From positions 1 through 11,660 of the forward strand of contig DKJA01000107.1 in the NCBI GenBank assembly GCA_002454505.1: a DNA stretch of 11,660 nt, written 5' to 3'. The first letter of the stretch is position 1; every line of letters starts with the position of its first letter. Positions 6,541-11,660 of the stretch are shown here, piece after piece. Under the pieces are notes generated by a model, which saw only the letters and a program-made list of their open reading frames with translations, searched no databases and was not told the DNA's origin. Origin of the DNA: Oxalobacteraceae bacterium UBA6704. GTDB taxonomy: Bacteria > Pseudomonadota > Gammaproteobacteria > Burkholderiales > Burkholderiaceae_D. The translations under genes and the position numbers were made by a program.

Positions 6541-8393
6541 ATCGGCATAGGGGGCAGGTTTCGCTGCACCCCTGCCACACCACCCGGCATGCGGGTCCGC
6601 ACCGGGCGGTTCGAGTAGTTGAGGTCAAGTGAGCCGAGGAACGCCCAGCAAATCAAAGTGCGCAATTGTAAGGACGTACTTCAGATGCCGGTTGCTGTTG
6701 CGCCACCAGCCTAGCCTTTTCGATGCAACCGTTCGGGCAATTCTGTCAGGCGCCCCTAGTCTGAGCAATTGACGGTAGATGACATGGCCATGACGCCAGT
6801 GTTTGAGCTGGACAGCCCTAAGCCGGTGTCGTAGCCACTCATCCAGTGACCGCCATATCCCAGGCGTTTGCGCCAGCCTGAAGTACGCTCGCCATCCCTG
6901 CACATAGGTTCGGAGCTGCGCTGCGACATCATGCATGCTCCGCCCTACGATACGACGGGTAAGCGCCCGGATCCGCTGTTTGTATGCGGCCAAGGGCTTA
7001 GAAGCCACTTTGCAGCAGACTTTCTTTCCCCGAGCCATCCAAAAGGAATACCCGAGAAATTTTCGGCCGAATGCGCTAGCCACCGCACTTTTACCTTCGT
7101 TGACCTGTAGGTGCAGCTTGGCATAACAATCGCGCAGCACGGACATCACTCGCTCGCCAGCACGAAAGCTGCGAACGTACACATTCGCATCGTCGGCGTA
7201 ACGCGCAAAGCAATGTCCGCGGCGCTCCAACTCCTTATCCACTTCATCAAGCAAGACATTGGCCAGCAACGGCGACAGAGGGCCTCCTTGTGGAGTGCCA
7301 TCGTTGCGTATTTGCATAATGCCGTTGTCCATGATGCCGCTGTTCAGGTAAGCACGAATCAACCGAATTACTCCAGGGTCATCGACCTTCCTTCGCAGGC
7401 GGTCAATCAGGATGTCATGGTTGACCCGGTCGAAGAACTGCGCCAGATCAACATCGACTACGACTCGCAACCCTGACTGAATGTACGTTTGCGCGGCAAG
7501 CACCGCTCCATGCGCACTTCGGCCCGGGCGAAAGCCATAGCTGTGCTCGCTGAAAGTAGGATCCAGTAATGGCTGCAATATCTGCAATAAGGCTTGCTGA
7601 ATGAACCGATCAGTGACCGTTGGAATACCGAGCTCGCGCTCGCCTCCATCAGGCTTGGGTATCGTCACCCGGCGTACCGGCATCGGCCGATACGTACCTG
7701 CCAGCAGGCGCTCTCGAATGGCTGGCCATTCGGTAACCAGCAGGCGGGAAGTCTGATCTATGTCCAGACCATCGACACCGGCTGCTCCCTTGTTCGACCT
7801 GACACGTTTGAACGCCAGCTTCAGGTTCTCACTTCTCAGCGCCGCTTGCAGCAGCGCCGATCCCGCGTTTACCTCTCCATATCGCGGGCAGTTCGCTTCG
7901 TCACTGGAGTTTTCAGGCATGGCTTCACCATGCCCCGTGACATCCCGCCCCGGCAACCCGGGCATCTGACGCATTGCTCGCTGCATCGACATAGCAGTAA
8001 ACACTCCTTCTCGTTTAGCCCTTCATCAACGGTCCTGAGCCTTCCCGGCGCTACCGTCGACTACTATGGCCTCTGCTGCCACCCCGCTACAGCTGTCGCT
8101 GCTGCCCTTTCAGACATAAGGCGGGGCTTCCCCAGGTAAGGGTCGCACTCCTTCATCACACAACCGCCGCATCTACGGAACTGGCCCTTGATCACGAGAG
8201 CTTTGCGATCGAATGCCCGCTCGCCCTAACCAGTTCCGCCTACTATGCGATTCGTGTTCCTCGGCTCGTGATTTATGCTCCACGCTTCCTCCCCACACTT
8301 GGTCACCCTCATGCAGTTGCGCTTCACTTCATTCGCTATGATCAACTCATGGCGGGACTTTCACCCGCAGGAGTGCGCCCATGCTGGGCGCAC
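6541..8393 (-). mobile_element. Complete group II intron (group IIC-like), 1853 bp
   Basis: On the minus strand the element starts GTGCGCCC at 8393 and ends CCGAT at 6541, matching group II ends (GUGYG...AY). Positions 8373-8393 form a perfect 8-bp hairpin, and GCGGGTGAAAGTCCCGC follows in the domain I region. Positions 7993-8393 hold the ribozyme 5' domains and no gene. Domain V lies at 6579-6612: nine paired bases with a G-U wobble inside a CGC triad, a two-base UG bulge and a short capped upper stem. Domain VI at about 6541-6578 pairs GGCA/GGGG with CCCC/UGCC around a bulged UA, the likely branch-point region. Removing the element rejoins the repeat exactly as in uninterrupted copy 1. Base composition is visibly less GC-rich than the flanking chromosome, consistent with acquisition. 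Confidence 0.93.
6625..7992 (-). CDS. ltrA: Group II intron reverse transcriptase/maturase
   Basis: This is the intron-encoded protein, 455 residues from the ATG at 7992. An in-frame GTG at 8004 overlaps the AAGGAG Shine-Dalgarno (8004-8009) and is rejected. Numbering below is from that GTG; subtract 4 for the chosen start. RT domain blocks are intact: AFKRVRSNKGAAGVDG (64-79), RELGIPTVTDRFIQQALLQ (123-141), SYGFRPGRSAH (155-165), the catalytic VVDVDLAQFFD (182-192), TPQGGPLSPLLAN (237-249) and YADD (269-272). Domain X has GWRAYFRLAQ and a basic WLRHRLRAVQLKHWR helix, and the protein ends WWRNSNRHLK...FDLLGVPRLT. No HNH endonuclease cysteines follow, so it is of the endonuclease-less type. 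It splices the intron RNA and copies it into DNA at new sites. There is no frameshift, so it could be active. Confidence 0.95.
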   Translation of the reverse strand: MSMQRAMRQMPGLPGRDVTGHGEAMPENSSDEANCPRYGEVNAGSALLQAALRSENLKLAFKRVRSNKGAAGVDGLDIDQTSRLLVTEWPAIRERLLAGTYRPMPVRRVTIPKPDGGERELGIPTVTDRFIQQALLQILQPLLDPTFSEHSYGFRPGRSAHGAVLAAQTYIQSGLRVVVDVDLAQFFDRVNHDILIDRLRRKVDDPGVIRLIRAYLNSGIMDNGIMQIRNDGTPQGGPLSPLLANVLLDEVDKELERRGHCFARYADDANVYVRSFRAGERVMSVLRDCYAKLHLQVNEGKSAVASAFGRKFLGYSFWMARGKKVCCKVASKPLAAYKQRIRALTRRIVGRSMHDVAAQLRTYVQGWRAYFRLAQTPGIWRSLDEWLRHRLRAVQLKHWRHGHVIYRQLLRLGAPDRIARTVASKRLGWWRNSNRHLKYVLTIAHFDLLGVPRLT

Positions 8394-8490
8394 ATTCGGA
8401 GAGCCCACGCCCGGTAGGGCGCGGTCTTCGAATCCCACCGTCGTCCGTCCGGAACAAAAAAAAATGGCCTCCCGCAGGGGAGGCCATTTT
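8394..8490. repeat. Repeat copy 2, right part
   Basis: This continues the unit broken at 6540 and aligns with 6360-6455 with about a dozen differences by eye. It contains the hairpin CGCCC-GGTA-GGGCG, better paired than its copy 1 counterpart, then TTCGAATCCCACCGTC, identical to the T-loop/acceptor segment of the neighbouring tRNA-Ser but on the opposite strand. The terminator hairpin closes it. On the minus strand it is the 5' exon of the intron, with an 8-bp stem ending 11 bases before the insertion point. Confidence 0.85.
8464..8487. terminator. Bidirectional terminator downstream of tRNA-Ser
   Basis: Stem ATGGCCTCCC/GGGAGGCCAT with loop GCAG is flanked by nine A on the left and TTTTT on the right. 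On the minus strand it sits 13 bases after the tRNA CCA end and provides a strong T-run terminator. It also lies at the centre of a larger 96-base inverted repeat (8427-8522). Confidence 0.85.
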
Positions 8491-8499
8491 TCTTTGTTC

Positions 8500-8592
8500 T
8501 GGCGGAGACGGTGGGATTCGAACCCACGATACAGGTATAAGCCGTATGCATCCTTAGCAGGGATGTGCCTTCGGCCACTCGGCCACGTCTCC
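8500..8592 (-). tRNA. tRNA-Ser (anticodon GCU)
   Basis: The minus strand reads as a 93-base class II tRNA with encoded CCA (8500-8502). Acceptor stem GGAGACG pairs with CGTCTCC, followed by discriminator G. Anticodon stem CATCC/GGATG closes the loop CTGCTAA, giving anticodon GCT (codons AGC/AGU). There is a long variable arm typical of serine tRNA, and the T arm is GTGGG-TTCGAAT-CCCAC. It stands alone between lysC and the repeat/intron patch. tRNA-Ser genes are frequent integration sites for genomic islands, and the accessory DNA lies immediately downstream of its 3' end. Confidence 0.97.
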
Positions 8593-8740
8593 TAGTCGAT
8601 TGCTCAACTATCGGGATCCTGCGATTGCTCGCTTTTCCCATCATCTTCCCTGCAACATTTCTGTGTCAGATCAGATGCCCGCCATAGTAATTGCCAGCCC
8701 CAGTTTGGTCAAGGCAATCGGCGGTTTTTTTCTGAAATAT

Positions 8741-9988
8741 TTATTCTTTTTCCAACTCGAATGCCTTGTGCAGCGCACGCACCGCCAGCTCCATGTACTT
8801 CTCGTCGATCAGCACGGAAATCTTGATCTCGGACGTCGAGATCATCATGATGTTGATGCCCTCTTCGCTCAGCGTGCGGAACATCTGCGAGGCCACGCCC
8901 ACGTGGCTGCGCATGCCCACGCCGACCACCGAGATCTTCGACACTTTCGCGTCACCGATCAGCGTGGCGAAGCCGATTTCGCCCTTCTGCGAATTGAGCA
9001 CGTCCAGCGCCTTGTTGTACTCGTTGCGAGACACGGTGAACGTGAAATCCGTCTTGCCGTCGACCGACTGGTTCTGGATGATCATGTCCACTTCGATGTT
9101 GGCGTCGGCCACCGGGCCCAGGATGTGGTACGCCACGCCCGGGCGGTCCGGCACGCCCATGACGGAGATTTTGGCTTCGTCGCGATTGAAGGCGATGCCG
9201 GAGATGACTGCTTGTTCCATATTGGTGTCTTCCTCAAACGAAATCAGGGTGCCGGAGTTGGCTTCTTCCGCCAGGTCCATCAGCGGGTCGGTCAGCGACG
9301 ACAGCACGCGGGTCGGCACGCGGTAGTTGCCGGCGAATTCCACCGAACGCGTCTGCAGCACTTTCGAGCCCAGCGAGGCCAGTTCCAGCATTTCCTCGAA
9401 CGTGATGGCCTTCAGGCGGCGCGCGTCGGACACCACGCGGGGGTCGGTCGTGTAGACGCCGTCCACGTCCGTGTAGATCAGGCACTCGGCAGCCTTCAGC
9501 GCGGCGGCGATCGCCACGGCGGACGTATCGGAACCGCCGCGGCCCAGCGTGGCGATGTTGTTGTGTTCGTCGGCGCCCTGGAAGCCCGTGATGATGACGA
9601 TCTTGTCCTGCTCCAGGTCGGCGCGCACGCGCTTGTCGTCGATCGACTGGATGCGCGCCTTGGTGAAGGCGGAGTCGGTCTTGATGCCCACCTGCCAGCC
9701 GGCGTACGACACGGCCTGCTTGCCGATCGCCTGCAGCGCCATCGCCAGCAGTGCCACGGACACCTGTTCGCCGGTGGAGGCGATCATGTCCAGTTCGCGC
9801 GGGTCGGGCGGGTTCTGGATTTCCTTGGCCAGGGCGATCAGGCGGTTCGTTTCGCCGGACATCGCCGACGGCACCACCACGATCTGGTGCCCCGCATCGT
9901 GCCACTTGGCGACGCGCCGCGCGACGTTCTTGATACGGTCCGTCGAACCCATCGACGTACCGCCGTACTTGTGAACGATTAAAGCCAT
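8741..9988 (-). CDS. lysC: Aspartate kinase (aspartokinase)
   Basis: This 415-residue enzyme phosphorylates aspartate, the first step toward lysine, threonine, methionine and diaminopimelate. The kinase domain shows KYGGTSMG (7-14), SAMSGETNRL (41-50), STGEQ (71-75), LGRGGSDTSAVA (148-159) and TDVDGVYTTDPR (173-184). Two ACT domains (about 265-340 and 345-415) give allosteric feedback by amino acids. The length is standard for a monofunctional enzyme of the alpha/beta type. ATG at 9988 yields the canonical MALIVHKYGG N terminus, though the preceding Shine-Dalgarno is weak. An internal ATG at 9220 has a better one. It follows tilS on the same strand after 137 bases containing operator-like palindromes. 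Between its stop and the tRNA (8593-8740) I see no gene and no clear terminator. Confidence 0.97.
   Translation of the reverse strand: MALIVHKYGGTSMGSTDRIKNVARRVAKWHDAGHQIVVVPSAMSGETNRLIALAKEIQNPPDPRELDMIASTGEQVSVALLAMALQAIGKQAVSYAGWQVGIKTDSAFTKARIQSIDDKRVRADLEQDKIVIITGFQGADEHNNIATLGRGGSDTSAVAIAAALKAAECLIYTDVDGVYTTDPRVVSDARRLKAITFEEMLELASLGSKVLQTRSVEFAGNYRVPTRVLSSLTDPLMDLAEEANSGTLISFEEDTNMEQAVISGIAFNRDEAKISVMGVPDRPGVAYHILGPVADANIEVDMIIQNQSVDGKTDFTFTVSRNEYNKALDVLNSQKGEIGFATLIGDAKVSKISVVGVGMRSHVGVASQMFRTLSEEGINIMMISTSEIKISVLIDEKYMELAVRALHKAFELEKE
9218..9235 (-). promoter_or_regulatory. Internal RBS and ATG for a possible lysC beta subunit
   Basis: GAGGAAG (9229-9235) stands 8 bases before an in-frame ATG (9218-9220), codon 257. 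A product from here would be about 159 residues and contain both ACT domains. Alpha/beta aspartokinases (for example in Bacillus and Corynebacterium) use exactly this kind of internal start. Use of the site here is inferred. Confidence 0.5.
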
Positions 9989-10070
9989 AACTTGCGTTCT
10001 TCACTTGGTTGGAGTAAGGGGAGCCCTAAACTCTACCTGCTGCAATGCAAAAGAACAAGTCAAAATACTT

Positions 10071-10101
10071 ATGAGCTCATACAGATCCGGCATAAGCTCA
10101 T
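10071..10101. promoter_or_regulatory. Paired palindromes upstream of lysC (possible operator)
   Basis: ATGAGCTCAT (10071-10080) is a perfect 10-bp palindrome. ATAAGCTCAT (10092-10101) is the same sequence with one change. Their centres are 21 bp apart, two helical turns, so a dimeric regulator could bind both on one DNA face. They lie 83-113 bases upstream of the lysC start, just upstream of weak promoter-like hexamers on the minus strand. No regulator is known from the sequence. Confidence 0.35.
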
Positions 10102-10125
10102 GCTTTGCGGGCCGCTTACCGATCA

Positions 10126-11496
10126 TTATTCGGGCTGCCAGCGCAAAAGAATCCGCAAATTCGAACCCTGCCCAAGATAGTGGCAATCCATGCCGATGCC
10201 GGCCGCGAACAGCAGCCGCCCGGGAATGCCGACCACCGGCAGGCGCTCGCGCTGCCAGGCCGGAATGCCCAGCGCCTGGCCGTGCTGCTTGAGCCCTCGC
10301 GTGGGACGGTTCGCCGCCAGCTTCAGCCGCTCGCCGCCGCGGCGGAACGACAGCGTCAGCATCTGCTGCTTCAGCCATTCGGCGTCGAAGCCCTCTTCGG
10401 CCGCATCGAAATGCAGCGTGCCGCCGTAGTCGGGGAACGGCAGCGACGCTTCGCCGGTCCATCGGAAGTTCTCGAACGGCGCCTCCTCGAAGATATCCTC
10501 GCGCATGCCGGCCAGCTCGCGCTGCCGCGGGTATAGCGTCAGCAGGCCATGGTGGCGGCGCACTTCGCAGTCGGGGTGGGTGACGAGCAGTTGCGCATCG
10601 TCGCGCGCTTCCAGTACCTGCGTCGTCATCTCGGCCAGCCACGCGGCGGACGGGATGCGGATGCCGCGCACGCCGAACCAGTGGCGCAGCAGGTTATTAC
10701 GGCGGTCCTCGCCCAGCGCCTGCAGTTTCGCCACGACGATGCTCTGCCCTGCTTCGTCGAGCGACGCCTGCAGATCCTGCTCGGCCAGCTCCGTCAGCAA
10801 CCGTTGCGCCGATTGCGCGTGCGCGGCGCTGCGGGCGAAGCGCTGCTGGAAGCCGGGAAACGCTGCCGCCAGTGCCGGCATCACCGTGTGGCGCAGCGCG
10901 TTGCGGGCGTAGCGGGTGTCGTCGTTGGATTCGTCTTCGATGTGTTCGATGGCGTGTTCTTGCGCATACGCCTCCAGCTGCGCGCGCGATGCCTGCAGCA
11001 GCGGGCGGGCCAGCAGAATGTCTTCGCTGCCCAGCAGGTTCGCTGCGTGGTTCGACGCATCCATGCCGGACAGGCCCGCCGGCCCGGCGCCGCGCGCCAG
11101 TTGCAGCAGGATGGTTTCGGCCTGGTCGTCCAGGTGGTGGGCGGTCAGCAGCAGCGTGACGCCGTGCTCGCGGCACAGCTCACCCAGCGCCGCGTAGCGG
11201 GCCTGGCGGGCCGACGCTTCGATGCCGGTCTTGCCTTTTTCCAGCTGCACGCGGCGGGCGGCGAACGTGACGTTCAGCTTCGCGCACTCGGCGGCGCAAT
11301 GCGCTTCCCACGCATCCGCGTTGCGGCTCAGGCCGTGGTGGATGTGAAAGGCGTACAGTTTTTGACCTGCCGCTGCCGCCTGCGCCAGGTGCAGCAGCAC
11401 CGAGGAGTCGAGGCCGCCGCTCAGCGCGATGGCGGTGGGCTGCGTCGGCAGGCTGGCGATGGATGCGGTGAAGATCGTGGCGAGTTGCTGCTTCAT
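10126..11496 (-). CDS. tilS: tRNA(Ile)-lysidine synthetase
   Basis: This 456-residue ATP-dependent enzyme converts C34 of tRNA-Ile2 (CAU) to lysidine, so that it reads AUA and is charged with isoleucine; it is essential in most bacteria. The PP-loop SGGLDSS is at 26-32. HIHHGLS (51-57), LLTAHHLDDQAETILLQLAR (116-135) and EDESNDDTRYARNALR (187-202) complete the N-terminal domain. The C-terminal substrate-binding domain includes LSFRRGGERLK (382-392) and HGQALGIPAWQRERLPVVG (405-423). The start is the ATG at 11496, giving the normal TilS N terminus. The longer frame reaching to 11631 is translated palindromic repeat and is rejected. The repeat unit ends directly at this ATG and supplies its GGGG as the only Shine-Dalgarno-like element. 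Confidence 0.96.
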   Translation of the reverse strand: MKQQLATIFTASIASLPTQPTAIALSGGLDSSVLLHLAQAAAAGQKLYAFHIHHGLSRNADAWEAHCAAECAKLNVTFAARRVQLEKGKTGIEASARQARYAALGELCREHGVTLLLTAHHLDDQAETILLQLARGAGPAGLSGMDASNHAANLLGSEDILLARPLLQASRAQLEAYAQEHAIEHIEDESNDDTRYARNALRHTVMPALAAAFPGFQQRFARSAAHAQSAQRLLTELAEQDLQASLDEAGQSIVVAKLQALGEDRRNNLLRHWFGVRGIRIPSAAWLAEMTTQVLEARDDAQLLVTHPDCEVRRHHGLLTLYPRQRELAGMREDIFEEAPFENFRWTGEASLPFPDYGGTLHFDAAEEGFDAEWLKQQMLTLSFRRGGERLKLAANRPTRGLKQHGQALGIPAWQRERLPVVGIPGRLLFAAGIGMDCHYLGQGSNLRILLRWQPE

Positions 11497-11601
11497 GGGG
11501 ACTGTCCCCGCATGGGGACTGTCCCCGGGGTTGTATTTGAATTGAGCGGACTGCTGACTGACGAGCAACCCCGGGGACAGTCCCCTGCGGGGACAGTCCC
11601 C
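11497..11601. repeat. Inverted repeat of GGGGACTGTCCCC units abutting tilS
   Basis: Two copies of GGGGACTGTCCCC (11497-11509 and 11514-11526) plus GGGGTTG form the left arm. The right arm (11566-11601) is its reverse complement, with one base fewer between the units. The spacer is 32 bases. Each 13-mer is itself palindromic around its central T/A. I associate such units with dispersed repeats in Massilia-type genomes; that link is from memory. Confidence 0.85.
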
Positions 11602-11616
11602 CGCCACGCAAAAACC

Positions 11617-11629
11617 GGTGACAGGCACC
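11617..11629. repeat. GGTGACAGGCACC unit, related 13-mer palindrome
   Basis: This 13-base near-palindrome is centred on an A, with the same layout as the GGGGACTGTCCCC units 16 bases away. The reverse complement is followed on the minus strand by GGTTTTT (11612-11618), which may add terminator function for a gene upstream of tilS. Confidence 0.5.
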
Positions 11630-11660
11630 ATTTTCCGGGCAATATTGCCCGGAAAATGGT
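11627..11660. repeat. Perfect 34-bp palindrome at the window end
   Basis: ACCATTTTCCGGGCAAT is followed immediately by its exact reverse complement, giving 17-bp arms with no spacer. Together with the adjoining 13-mer and the T-run on the minus strand it may act as a terminator for the gene upstream of tilS. It could equally be a dispersed palindromic element. The right neighbour is outside the window. Confidence 0.75.

Noticed and set aside
6077..6632. Two overlapping + strand open frames across the repeat region
   Set aside because: They run through hairpins and terminators, contain repeat-derived translation, and oppose the better minus-strand gene tail at 6107-6291.
8600..9982. Long + strand open frame of 460 codons
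   Set aside because: It is the antisense shadow of lysC, whose protein matches aspartokinase throughout; the + translation is His/Arg/Val-rich with no family features.
11497..11631. 45-residue N-terminal extension of TilS
   Set aside because: It translates the palindromic repeats, and the TilS family begins at the ATG at 11496.

Overview
The window is high-GC DNA with genes, codon use and dispersed palindromes that look like Burkholderiales, most likely Oxalobacteraceae (Massilia, Duganella or relatives). The taxonomic call is inferred from protein character, from the tilS-lysC-tRNA-Ser order, and from the GGGGACTGTCCCC and GGTGCCTGTCACC type 13-mers I associate with that family. No database was consulted.

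Left part (1-2653, + strand): a compact three-gene operon. It encodes a DJ-1/PfpI (Hsp31-like) protein, an Old Yellow Enzyme ene-reductase and an SDR oxidoreductase. Together they look like a reactive-electrophile/carbonyl detoxification module. An 8-bp palindrome and a -10-like box lie at the very start of the window. Positions 2654-3099 hold no confident gene, only an unrecognised open stretch (2654-2842) and a probable promoter. At 3100-6117 is a 1005-aa membrane sensor histidine kinase (periplasmic beta-propeller, Y_Y_Y, TM, HisKA_3, HATPase). No response regulator is in view.

Middle part (6107-8592): an accessory patch next to a tRNA-Ser(GCU) gene. It contains the 3' remnant of a minus-strand gene and two tandem copies of a ~165-bp hairpin-rich repeat. 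Each repeat ends in a tRNA-Ser-3'-end-like stretch plus a terminator hairpin. The second copy is split by a complete 1853-bp group II intron carrying an endonuclease-less maturase. The uninterrupted first copy serves as the empty-site reference and defines the intron ends. This is the most interesting part of the window.

Right part (8741-11660, - strand): housekeeping genes, tilS (tRNA-Ile lysidine synthetase) followed by lysC (aspartate kinase). lysC has an internal RBS/ATG that could produce a separate regulatory beta subunit, and two operator-like palindromes lie 21 bp apart upstream of it. The tilS start codon directly abuts a ~37-bp-arm inverted repeat built of GGGGACTGTCCCC units, and the window ends in a perfect 34-bp palindrome.
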